NCBI GenBank assembly: GCA_905250125.1
Contig: CAJNOL010000823.1
Location: 37,450-101,449, forward strand
DNA length: 64,000 nt
Direction of reading: 5' to 3'
Source of the DNA: Rotaria sordida
Taxonomy: Eukaryota; Rotifera; Eurotatoria; Philodinida; Philodinidae
The translations under genes and the position numbers were made by a program. This document shows, piece by piece, positions 36,254 through 47,858 of this stretch. Within the stretch, counting starts at the first letter, position 1, and each line of letters starts with the position of its first letter. The notes under the pieces were generated by a model. The model was not told where the DNA came from, searched no databases, and worked only from the letters and a program-made list of their open reading frames with translations.

Positions 36254-39200
36254 ATGAGTGAGTCTATTAGGTAATTAAAAAAAAACAGAAACAGCTCATT
36301 GTTTTGAAGTTTTTGATTCTTGATAAAAAAAATAGAAATGAGTCAAAACATGAACAAATAAGTTTTAACTCAGAACAGCTCTGCCACAGTTGATCTCGAG
36401 CGATAAAAATCGAACACAAGCTCAATGATAACAAAGAACAAGTGGCGGTAAGACCATCTTCTCGCCCCGTTATTTCTAGATAAAAATCACTTAAACATAG
36501 CACGTTGATCATGAAGGACATTATGTGCAGCTAAATTTTGAGAAATTTGCTTCATTCGATGCAGAACTTTATACTGATTACGAATATTATCTCTAAATTT
36601 TAAAAATACACTGTTTTATTTGAGTAAACTATATTTCACTACTAGAATAGAATTTCAATATAGTTTTAGTTTTGACCATCAGTCAACATAGAAAACAAGT
36701 TTGAAATCGATAAATATATTCTCTTATGCACAAACCTCTATGATCTATTCGACCTATATAAAATGACGATTTTTTAAAATTCAAAGTTGGGCTTATTAGG
36801 GCTTCATACTGGAAGCTATGTAGCACAATGCTAGTTTATTGCGAGTTGATAACTTTTTTTTTCAATAATTCAATCTTCATTCAATGTATTTCATATTATC
36901 ATTAGCTGCAATTTTTCATGGAGATTTTGAAAACGAGTTCAGAATTGAAGAAAAAATTGCGAAAAATGTTCATATTAGGTAAAAATAATGATATTAAATA
37001 ATGATGCTATGAAAATAGGCAGAAGTCCAAATAAAATTGGATAATAGAAAAGCGATAGATATTGAGACATCATTGGTTTGAAAACACTACATAGAGAAGC
37101 TCAAGTTTCAATAAAAATACAAAATGAGATGCTATGTATTAATATTGAAATAAAAATTCACTGTAAATATTAGAATTTGGATTTATTGAAAGATATTGAT
37201 CACAAGCAGAAAAACATATTGCAATCATCATAGAACGAAATTTACATCGGAAAAGTATTGAATTTGTTGAATCAATATCATTTAATATTATTAATGAATG
37301 TGTAAGAAAAAATATTATTAATTGACATATATTTGAAATAGATTCAGTTACAAAATACGAAGCATATTGATTATTTCGAAAGGCTTTGAAACTAGTGAAA
37401 GCAAAAATATTAAGAAAACTTCGAATTATTTCAGCGATGAGTATACTATAACTATGTAGTATAATGTATATTTGTGACTAATAAGAAGAGAATTTAATAT
37501 TGTACTATGTCAAATAAATTCACTGAATGAATTATCATTTATTCAGGTTTATTTTAATGCACATAAATAGAATTTTTGCTAAGACATTTATTCTGTAAGA
37601 ATAAATGATAACTTGTGTAATAAGTATTGTTAGAACAATGTTAAAGTTTATTAACTTGATTATATAATTTATCTTTTGCACTGCATCATGAATGATTCAT
37701 GTTCTAATACTAATTATCAATAGTAAATCTCTCTCTATAATATAAGATCTCAGATCCTTTGTTATGTGCAAAAGTACGGATTTTTTTCAAAAATAGTTTT
37801 GTAAAAAATTAATTACGTAAGATAGCTGTTCTATTATGTCCGACGCATTGTTCTCCCAAAGAGGTCTTCTATTTATTGCGAGAAGAGATTTACTTGAAGA
37901 TTTTGAACTTTTACAGATATCATATTTAGCAAATAATAATTTTTAGAATGTTTTTCTAGATGAAAGTCTTTTCGTATTGAATATATTACAATAAAATATA
38001 ATAGTAATAGGATCTTACTGGAAGAAATTCAAACATTGCATTTAAATAGTTTGATTAAAGAAGACAAAAGTATTGTTTTTTTGTCATTTTTAAAAGATAC
38101 ATTGATCTTATATCAAAACCTTTTTCTATGTAATCACGAAGCCAAGTGTAGGCAGATAAGAATATTCTATTTTATTCTCAAATTTGTGATACTAGTTGAG
38201 ATAATGAAATTGAGACGTTGTCTATCAAGAGAATTGTCTATTCTATAGTGAAATAATTTTCCGAACTAATTATAAAAATGAATGTATCATACGCTTGTGT
38301 TTTGACATTTCTATCCTACAATTTTTTTGTTAATTCTCTACAATCAGCTTACGTTGAGGAGACGAATCCAAGAAACGTGTTTTTTTGGAATACTTTCGTC
38401 ATGTTTATAACAATCAAAATGTAGAATAGGAAAGCAGAAATTAGCATATCAAATGAACGTTAATGCTCAATAAATATTTTATATTCCAAAAGAACTCGAG
38501 GTAGTTTTTATTTCTTTGGATGTTTAAACGACCATGATGCGTTTTGAGATTCACCTTCAACCTAATCTGTTCATTCTATCGTGATCCATTGAAGAATTTC
38601 GACATAAAATGTGTAGAATATTTTATGTCATTAATCAAAACAGTTATTTCAATAAGAAACACGCAAACGATTGTAAATCATGTTTGATTTTTAAACAGAA
38701 TGGTCATACACAAAGAGAGATAGACAATTTCTCCTATGTGCTTCTCCAGCTATCAGGTGTATCTTTCAAATCGTCACTCTGATCTCACCTATATTTTCTA
38801 TATTCCAATCTAATGTTAACTGTAGATTTTTTAGAAATCCTACTAACATTGTGACTATCAAAAGTTATGGATATTTCAGTGACGAAGTTTTTCATCATCA
38901 TTTGAAAAGTTGCCAAGTCAACAGGAGTCTAATCGAACTTCAACTTCACTCAAACTCTCATGAAAAAGTGTCAATAAAGGAGTTATTCATCTCCGTGAAT
39001 GCATAGCATCAGACAGAATTTAAGAATATATGCAACACATATACTGATGACCAAGTATTAAATAGTATAAGTAACCTTTTGGTTGGGTGTAGGTATCGAT
39101 CTTCCCATTGCTTACACCCACACCCAAAAAGAGGATTATTTGACTTTAGATGAATAGGAAAATAATGGATTTTACAGTTACTTGAATAGAACGAATACGA

Positions 39201-40177
39201 TACATCGGATCAGTATTGTGAGACTATCGCTTGAATTTAAATGAGACAAAATAGTGGTGATACTCAGGTTTATATCGAATAAATAGATAATACTTTTTGC
39301 ATTCACTGAAAATCAAGCGGCGTATAACATTTATCGTTTGATAACTGAAAATTCGATATTGCTGCAATGCTTTCTTCATTACCTGATTTTTCTTCAAAAA
39401 AAGCAGTCATCATAGAACAGACGAAGACGATAAAAGCATTCAATTGATATGTCTCATCACTCTATACATCAGTATTGTTGCTAACAGTCATTGACTCAGT
39501 TGTGTAACGACAACTTCGAAGAACTTCAAAGAGAAAATTTTTTAAAAATATTTTACGCAGTTTTACTTTTAGGTCATGTCTTTGCCTCGTTTCTAGGATT
39601 TCGTTGTGCGACTTTCATCTCTAAATCTCATTTCTAGTATAAACATGACCACTTTATGGAAATTGGTGGTAAAAGCGTTCGATACTTTTGGCAAGGCAAT
39701 GAAATTATCGTTTTCTTTGAATGATATCTGAAATGGCTCTTCCACATGACTTTTTGACAATACTTCGAAACTGCAATGAAGACTATAATACTGATTTATG
39801 TTATGTTTCAATGTTTGAGTCTATTTTATAGTTTCTTTGCGCCATTTACCAACAAAGAAATAAAAAGTCTTGGGTTTACGCCTAGCTTTACTATGAATAT
39901 ATGTACTTTTCCACGAGAAATACTCAAGAATGAAGATGAGAAAAATCTATAGATGAATGACGTATATAAATCAGCCATTATATACTTGAAACTTGTTTAG
40001 ATTCTCTTAATTTAATAATTACTCATGTGTAATACTGTTACGTAGATCAGTTTTCAATCGTTTTCATTATTCAAATAATGATTGGTGATCATTATGTTAT
40101 TTTGACAGAATAAGAAAGACTAAAAGTAGATGACTTCACATATTATCTACCAACAACAAAATGACTGTGAATCATAT
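36254..40177. other. Gene-poor stretch, 3.9 kb
   Basis: No gene is recognised. A telomere-like palindrome sits at 39083-39127. The 37.0-37.5 kb part has patchy protein-like composition with many stops, possibly an old mobile-element relic, but I cannot name it. Confidence 0.4.
39083..39127. repeat. Telomere-like palindrome
   Basis: GTTGGGTGTAGG, a spacer of about 20 bp, then TTACACCCACACCCAAAA. Arm order is G-rich then C-rich. Confidence 0.6.
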
Positions 40178-40705
40178 GTTTGATCTAACATATAAAGTTT
40201 ACAGTCAGAAGAAGTTTTCTTGGATATATATGAATAGTACAACTGTAGATGTTTATAATACAAATAAAAGTTTAATATGAAGATACAAAGCGTTGGTATA
40301 TTGTCTGAGTCTTTCCAACACATGCTTGAATAACATTTAATGATAGGCCGTTGCAAACTTCCTCGATTGCATTCTCTAGTTCACATTATGACTTTGGATT
40401 CTTATTTTTAATTTTCTGTTTGATAATATTCCAGACTAGTTCAATAACGTAAAAATCAGACCTATTATCTGTCCATTGACATAGTTCAATAGTATATTAT
40501 AAGCTAGAGAATGCGGTCGATGAAGCTTGCAACGACCTATTATTAAATGTTATTCAAGCATGTACGAAGAAAACTCAGACAGTATACCAACACTTTGTAT
40601 CTTCATATTCAACTTTTATTTGTATTATAAACGTCTACATTTGTACTATTCATATATATATTCAAGAAAACTTCTTCTGACCATAAATTCTATAGTTTAG
40701 ATCAA
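40178..40705. mobile_element. Palindromic Tc1/mariner transposase remnant
   Basis: Two arms of about 200 bp (40178-40385 and 40495-40705) are reverse complements, from TTTGATCTAA at the left end to its complement at the right end. Read on the minus strand from about 40480, the spacer and left arm give IELVWNIIKQKIKNKNPKS, then ELENAIEEVCNGLSLNVI, the C-terminal end of Tc1/mariner-type transposases (motif IE.VW..lK). The right arm encodes the same C-terminal segment on the plus strand (ENAVDEACNDLLLNVIQACT). So two copies of a transposase 3' end are fused head to head. Confidence 0.6.
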
Positions 40706-41871
40706 AAATACGATTCGTAGTCGTTTTATCGCTGGTAGTATAGAAATGACTTTTGAAGATATTTATCAAACAAGAAAGATAATAGTTTCTGTAAAGATGA
40801 TATATATTCAAGATTAACTCGCACATCCTCGAATTCTCAGATATATGACACAAGATATTATCATTGAAGTTTTCCATCCAGATTCATCAACATCGGCCTT
40901 AAATCAATTCGTTAGAAATATCATTCCATGACAAAAAAAAACGTGAATGTTTTTTTTTTGAAAATACCATATACAGAAATTTTCGATTTTTCTCATTGTT
41001 TTGACTTCGACAGCATAGTTTACAAGAAATGATAACCATTCTATTTGTATAAGTTATTAAAACACATCTATTCTTTTCATAAGTAATTATTATTCATTAG
41101 GAACAAAAAAGAAGAACACTTGTTAATCTTTAGAATCTAACATGTGAATACATTTTAATTATAGTCATCGTATTAGTTAAAGTTTTTTTAAGAGAAGATG
41201 ATCACCACTAATTATGATTTCGTGATTTTCCTATACTGAAAATTAATAAATAGTCAATAATGTATATCTCTATGGAATATTAGTATCATTTTGATACTTA
41301 TTCTGTCAACCATTTTCAAATGAATACAATAAGTCTTATATTGACACGTAATTTATTTATGAGCAATCGGTTTTTATGTTACACTTTATTTAAACAAATT
41401 TACTTATCTTAACCGTATTTGTTTGCTGTTTTCTTCCATTTGACAAATAACTATTTTAGAATATATTTGTTGAGGTTTAAATACATTTTTGATTATGTTG
41501 AGAATATGAGCGTACCTTTTTTTTCTTTCTTTTAACTAACAATAATAATTTATTGTTTATTCGAAATATATATTTAATGGAAAAAAATTATGAAAAGATA
41601 TTTTTCATGATTTTTTTATATTAGTCATAAATTAATATTGATTTAACTTAATGAATGATGAAGTGCAAGTAAATTCGGTACATTTCTTTTTTTCTTTTGT
41701 AAAAAACAGCTTATTTGCATATACAATACTCATTTCCCTCATAAATTTTTACCGCCATTCAATAGAGTTCATATATCGAAAATCATTAATTTAGATTCTG
41801 TATTTTGATTTAGTTTGCTTTGTTTATTATCAAAGTTTTATTTTCTGCTTGCAAAATTCTTCATTATTAAA
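40706..41871. other. Intergenic, no gene seen
   Basis: Strongly AT-rich. It contains the upstream region of the small secreted-peptide gene but no clear TATA box position. Confidence 0.45.
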
Positions 41872-42134
41872 ATGTCGTTGCGAATTTGGCTTATTGTATT
41901 TTTATTACTGGGTTTATTTATTTGTAATGATTCTCGTACTTCTGGATATGGTATCGGTCCATTGACTGAACAAGAATGCAAGGAATGTAAATAATCGATA
42001 CACAATCTTTATTAACTTATCGGTTCTTTTTTCTTTTTACTTGATATTTAATAGATTTCAAATCGAAAAATCGAAACAAGTATATTAAAGCATGGCTCAA
42101 ATGCCCAACAAGATTTCGACCGAAGAAAACGTAA
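41872..42134 (+). CDS. Small secreted basic peptide, two exons
   Basis: Model join(41872..41986,42055..42134), a 68-nt GT-AG intron in phase 1, 64 aa. Residues 3-19 (LRIWLIVFLLLGLFICN) form a strong signal peptide. The mature part has two cysteines, one in EQECKEYFKS and one in AWLKCPTRFR, which could form a single disulfide. The C-terminus is basic (RFRPKKT). If the intron is retained the product ends at 40 aa. No family is recognised; a neuropeptide, an antimicrobial-like peptide or another secreted factor are all possible. Good splice signals joined to a signal peptide are the evidence that it is real. Confidence 0.55.
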
Positions 42135-45100
42135 AGTCTTTTATATTTCAATATACTCTATTTATTATCGACAAAAGATCATCAACAATATTTTTGCTTT
42201 TTTTATCAGTAAACAACTTTTATAGAGTATATACATGTATATAGATATTTTCATTGAATTTACTCTTTGTTTTTTTTTTTCGTATGCGAAATATCTATTT
42301 GAAACTTCTATTATTCATTTGTTTTACGAATCGATTTAAGAGCTTCACGATAAATAAACATTCATTTTATAAAATTGATTCAAACCTCTTAGATTTTTAA
42401 CAAATGTAAATACCGAAAGGTTTTCTATGTGTTACGTATATATATATATATACCCCAAAACTGTATCTCGTCACATGCAACTAAATAAAAATTTTAATAA
42501 ATGACAAAAGCCGTCGAACGATACAGTGTCATGCTATATTACACTCGAATAAGCTATAGTAAAATAACATATCTTTGTGTGAGTGGACAAAATAAAGTAC
42601 ACCTACACCCTCGATTGTGTCTTCTCTGTCTTTACTCTGTGTAAATATCATTTCATTCAAATAATATTCATTCTATACATTTTTTTAAACAAAAATAATA
42701 ATAAATCAATATTACATGTAAAACATGAGTTAAAAACTGAAAAGATCTTTAACGACATGAAATTTTATGTTAGAATAGATACTTATGTTTCTATTTAACT
42801 ATAGTGATTTTACAAAAAACTCATAAAATTACTTTGTTTGTTTTCCGTTCTTTTCAACAAATTATTGTTGGAATTTCTTTTACTCAAAATAAAACCAGGT
42901 ATGGGTGGATAGGAGTGCAACAAATTTGGAAAAGGTTTGGGAATTCAGTCACATGAGACCTAATCCAAAAGCATTGCATTTGTTGCACTCTTATGGCTGG
43001 GTGTGGATGAATGAATATCAACACGAGAGCCCATTTGCTCTGACCTGGACCTGTCTAGATCCGGATTTAAAAATGCTTATTTAATCGGGTTCGGATGAGA
43101 AGAAGATTTTGATGCATATAATAATGTTTTTTATATTTCTTTTAATTTTTGTTCGTTTTATTCAAAAACTATTTCATTTATTTTTAAAAAATAGAAAGAA
43201 AAAACAGTGAAATTCTTACTGACTATAATATCTAAACCTAGTTACCATTGAGTTCGAGTCCAAAAACTTTAATCAATCGGATCTGGGTGGAACAAATTTT
43301 GATCAGTCAGGTCGAGGAATTCTTGGATCTGATCGGCTCTAACTGATAGCTCTTAATAAATTAGAGACGATGTATCTTCAGTAAGACACAAACATCTTCT
43401 AAAAGATTTTATATCTACTTTTCTAGAAATCTATATTATAGTTTTCTCATTATTGTATTTTCAGTTGTAGTTTTCATGTGGGAGCAGTTGTGCGTGGTGG
43501 CTGACGTGCAGTTCAATATTCTAACTCACCAGAAAGTACAATGATGAGTATTGTCAGTTATACAACCGCTTTTCAAATCGCCTGTCTTTTGTTTTTAATT
43601 TTACGCAGTGAATGTATGGAAGAAGGACACAAGTATACAGCGAAGTTCAAGTGAATTCCCCTTCCCCGTGGTACTTTTTTTTGTGTTTATAGCCATAATT
43701 GTTGTTTTTTCAAACATATTATCTTAAATGAAAAAGTAAAAAAAAGCATTGTATCTAAAAAGGTATATTTATCGTGAACAATAAACGAAGAGTAAGCCAA
43801 ATATTGGTAGTCGGAAAAAAGCAAAACTTTTCCCCACATTGAACACCAACATCTTGATTATGATTAAACTAATACATCATAATATCTAGGGACCCATCAA
43901 TTCCAATTCTTAGAATAGGTCGAAATTACTTATGGGTAGAAATTTATCGTTACACAGGCAGGTATTTTACTAATTATCGAGTAGAAAGATAGCCAAAAAT
44001 TGTGCACTTAATTTTTACACCAACGAAAGATGTTTTATGAAAAAAACAATATTTTTTTTTGTAAAGCTTAACCAAACGTCTCTGGGCAGAGATAATTTCA
44101 CCGAGAAAAGAACTACACAATTTTGAGAAATCAATTACAGATTCGGATTCTTCAATCCTGAATATCTGAGATCTAACTTGATAAAAAATCGTTATCTTCC
44201 CAAGATAGTCCTTCCTTGGACGAGAAAAAATTAAATCCAGACTTTTCTAGTATCGCGTTATTCTATAAATGGTAAAGTAGCTACCTGTGCAACGGTAACT
44301 TTTCATTCTAAATTAATTCCTATTTCGATAAATATCAAACCTATTCTAAGAAATGAAAATAGTGCGTCACTAGATGTTATTATGAATTTGTTTAATCATA
44401 ATCAAGATATTTGTGTTCATTATGGATAAAAAAGTGTTGCTCCTTAGTATGGCTATTTAAAAAAGCCAAGGGGAATAGATGTAAATTCATTTGACTTTTA
44501 CTGTACTTAGATCATAATCAAGTTTAAGCTAATATTCAACTTATAGGATAATTTAATTATTCTAGGTATTCCGATAAAATATAAAATTACTCTCATTTAC
44601 CAATAATTCTGACTATCTGATTATTCGTGATTCTGTCTGAAACAGACCATGTAATCGGATCTTCAGCTTGAAGAGTAACTTCAGACTAAGAGTGGAACCA
44701 GTTTGAGTTTGTCAGCCAACTATAGAAAAAAATTTTGAAAAAAAACAACAGAACAAATGCAATTAAGTTTTTCATCAGTTTAATTTGCCATGAGCAACAT
44801 TCATTGATTAATGTGAGTACAGAAAGGTAAACAAGTCTTTTTAAATGAAATTTTTGTCGATTAGTATAAAAAAACGTGACATATATTAATCAATTGATCT
44901 GGTAGAATAATGAACTATTGTTTGGCACAATTCTAAAAGTCAAAAGATGATTTAGAAACAAATCTAACCTGTATTTATTTTTTATACTAAAGCTTAACAA
45001 ATAACAACAAAATGTGTAATAAACACATGAATGGAAAAAATATTCTACCATATATCAATCTTTTTTTTCAATAGAAAGTTTTTTAATATGTGTTGTGATT

Positions 45101-45498
45101 GATAAGAGTGCATACTTATTTCTTTTCAGCAGATAGTATTGCAAATACCACACAAGAAAGAAAAAACGTTGCAAATACAGAAAGTCGATAAAGAAAGAAT
45201 CGATCCTAAAATTGAATAGAAAAAATGTTCTTCTCAAAGGTATGTTTATATTTTCAAAAAAGTATATTTCAGTGATTATCAAAACCTCTATCAGCGCATC
45301 GTTATCAATAGGGATCTACATGTCGAAAATTATAAGTAATTTCGTAAGTCTCGAAGAATTTATTTTATAAGAACGAGTTTCTTTTCTCTTATTAAACTTT
45401 AGTGATATCTTTCTCTGAAATTGCTTTGAGATTGGTTTCTCATCTATTGAAAAATTTTTATTCTTTTTGATATATAGTTTTATGGGTTTTGTAAGAAT
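42135..45498. other. Intergenic with repeat relics
   Basis: No gene is recognised. Notable are a (TA)n run near 42439, an inverted GGAGTGCAACAAAT motif pair at 42912-42993 next to telomere-like GGGTGTGGATG (43000-43011), and GGATCTGA-type words at 43020-43350 that also occur near 8970 and 12720. Confidence 0.45.
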
Positions 45499-46511
45499 TT
45501 ATAGTAATTTCAATATATTTCGAAAATATCCTTTCTGTTTAGTAGTAGTGTTCTGTAATTTGATGATCTATAAGAAAAATTTGAATACTATTGATAAATA
45601 CATACTTCGGTTAAAGGTTTTCGATCGGTATTAATGAATAATCTATATCCTAATTCAACGGTAATGACGAACCATACTAATGATATGATACTAATGATAA
45701 TAAATTCGATGATAGTTTTCTTTTGCCATCTTTTGTATGAGTTTCTTCCTGAAAAATTTCAGTTAAACATTACAAATTATTAGAGATAAAATGACATACA
45801 ATTATTCTACTCACTCTTTTTCTTTTGCCATCTTTTGTATGAATTTTTTCCTGGAAATTTTCAGATAAATATTACTAATTATTAGAGATGAACTAATATA
45901 CATTCAATTGTTCTACTCGCCTTCAATATATAAGATATCTACACAGGCACGAAAAATATATGCAGTAGCAAGCGTAAGCATCCAAGCATTCATTATGACT
46001 ACGGCAAACATAATGCAGGAACTAATGACAAGGATTACGACACAAAGCACGCGTTGAGATGGATAAAGAAAAGTCTAAACTTGAGAAATTATGCTGTTGA
46101 TTTTTATTATGCTCCATACTTACATCACGAGATATAGTATACGGATGTAAAATGCACATTCTTATCAATTCACAAAGGACAATATTAATAATAATAACGA
46201 TAAAAACGCATCTCAAAAGTTCAATTATGTCATTCCATTTCGGTCTTGAATAAAACTTTCGAATAAGCCAGTCCTCCTAAAACACAGACAGCAACAGTAT
46301 AACAGCTATTATGTTGAAATTTAATGTTCTTTTTCATTTTACTAAATTGTTCAGTTTCTTCTAGAGATATGTAATATATTTCATTCTTATGTTTACAAAC
46401 CTGTTTGTTTGATTGAGTTTCTTGTTGATCAAAATGAGACGTTTTCTTTTGATTCGCTTTTGTTGTCGCACCACAAGTCATCTTTGAAGTTGTTGCAGTA
46501 GTTGTGTGCAT
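45499..46511 (-). CDS. Multi-pass membrane protein, five exons, unrecognised
   Basis: Model complement(join(45499..45567,45606..45748,45921..46074,46124..46276,46401..46511)), 630 nt, 209 aa. All phases agree. Three introns are GT-AG; the one after the third exon needs a GC donor (AAG/GCGAGT), which fits the GC-AG consensus. The N-terminal 37 residues are Thr/Lys/Gln-rich and soluble. Hydrophobic segments follow: RCVFIVIIINIVLCELIRM, then VLCVVILVISSCIMFAVVIM running into WMLTLATAYIF, and FIIISIISLVWFVITVEL, so about four membrane passes. The C-terminus is short and basic. A small tetraspan-like topology is inferred; no family is recognised. A duplicated 36-nt cassette exon lies at 45815-45850. 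Confidence 0.6.
45815..45850 (-). other. Candidate in-frame cassette exon, duplicated from the neighbouring exon
   Basis: These 36 nt nearly repeat the first 36 nt of the exon ending at 45748 (both encode NSYKRWQKK). They have their own acceptor (TTTTCAG) and donor (GTGAGT). Phase 1 in and phase 1 out means inclusion adds exactly 12 residues. The adjacent intron sequence is duplicated too, giving a tandem unit of about 102 bp (roughly 45715-45920). Confidence 0.55.
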
Positions 46512-47264
46512 CGTGTCCTAAGTAATATGTGGCAAGATGGATAATATCTGAACGTATATATATATATAAGTGAATAACAATCGGACAAAAGATGGATGAC
46601 CGTTAGACATATCGACCAATCGTTTTCTCTTAACGAAAGATTTGAAAGAAAATACAATGCATATATGTTGACCCTGGTGGACAATAAACCGTATTAGCAT
46701 CAATCGCATAGCCTAGTCCGATTGTCTTTTTACAATTGTTTTACTTTCTCTCGTCCGTCATATGATATTGTAGTCGATCTTTAGTATTCATTTGTTAAAA
46801 TTTTTTTAACAAGTATTTTTTCTCAATCGAATAAATCTTTATCGCAACACATATTGTTTGAAGAGAATTCTTATGGAGAGATCATATCAAGATTATTTCA
46901 TTTTTTATGGTATTTTTGAACAATATTGAATGAAATATGCTTGATCATTAATGCTAAATGTATTATTCTAATGTGATAGTTAACAAATTATAATCCAAAA
47001 CAATGCATGATTCTGTAATATTCTTAAATCTGTTTGTCCAAACGTAACGCTGTAACGTGTTTGACACACTTTTTTCAATTATCTTGGAAACTATGAGAGC
47101 TAGAAAGTTTGTTCGAACGTTATTCGACGCACCTTATCGTGCGCCATTTAGACTACAAAAACGACGTTTCTTGGTTAAAGTCTCGAGGTTCTAAAAATGT
47201 TTTCCTACCGCAGTAAAGTGTATTTCTGCTGTAGGTTAGAAAGATACTCACGAGGGAACTTTTT
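46512..47264. other. Intergenic upstream of the membrane-protein gene
   Basis: Contains an AT dinucleotide run (46555-46569) that could serve as a TATA-like element on the minus strand. Nothing else is seen. Confidence 0.35.
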
Positions 47265-47858
47265 GCAAGTACCTGGTTGCTTTTGAGTTTGGACTCCGTG
47301 CATAATATAGATTCTATTGAGATATGAAAAATTCCAAAAGGTTAAATGCCTTTGGATATTTTGTTCAGAATTAGAGGCATTTTACTGCAATTTCAGTCTA
47401 TGACATGGTATATATTAAAAAATCGAATTGTGGTATTTCCAGAGTTGAGATTATGTTCACAAAGAGATCCATTTGTGGGTAAAATATCTTGAAAATTTTA
47501 GCTCAAAAAATGCTTCTTTCCTGAAGTATTAAAGTTCTCAAAAACAGAAAATTCTAGCAGCTTCCTTGAGATATAAGTGATTTTTAAAACTTTGTTATCT
47601 CACGAAGGAAATGTTTCTTTTAGCAGAAATTTTCAAGACATTTTACTCACAAATAGATCTATTTGTGAACATAATCTCAACTTGAAATACTGCATTTCGA
47701 TTTCTTGCTAGATATCATGCAATAGGCTGAAATTGCAGTAAAATGTCTCTAATTCTGGACACAACAACTAAGAGCATTTATTCTTTTGGCATTTTCCATA
47801 CTTCCATGAGGTATACATTATGCACAGAGCCCAAATTCGGGAGTAATTGGGCAGTTCG
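47265..47858. repeat. Large foldback element, arms of about 250 bp
   Basis: The left arm (about 47265-47525) and right arm (about 47590-47858) are imperfect reverse complements. Matching landmarks are CCGTGCATAATATAG / CATTATGCACAGAG, GAGGCATTTTACTGCAATTT / AAATTGCAGTAAAATGTCTC and GATCCATTTGTGGGTAAAAT / ATTTTACTCACAAATAGATC. The loop is about 65 bp. No transposase frame is visible. Confidence 0.7.
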
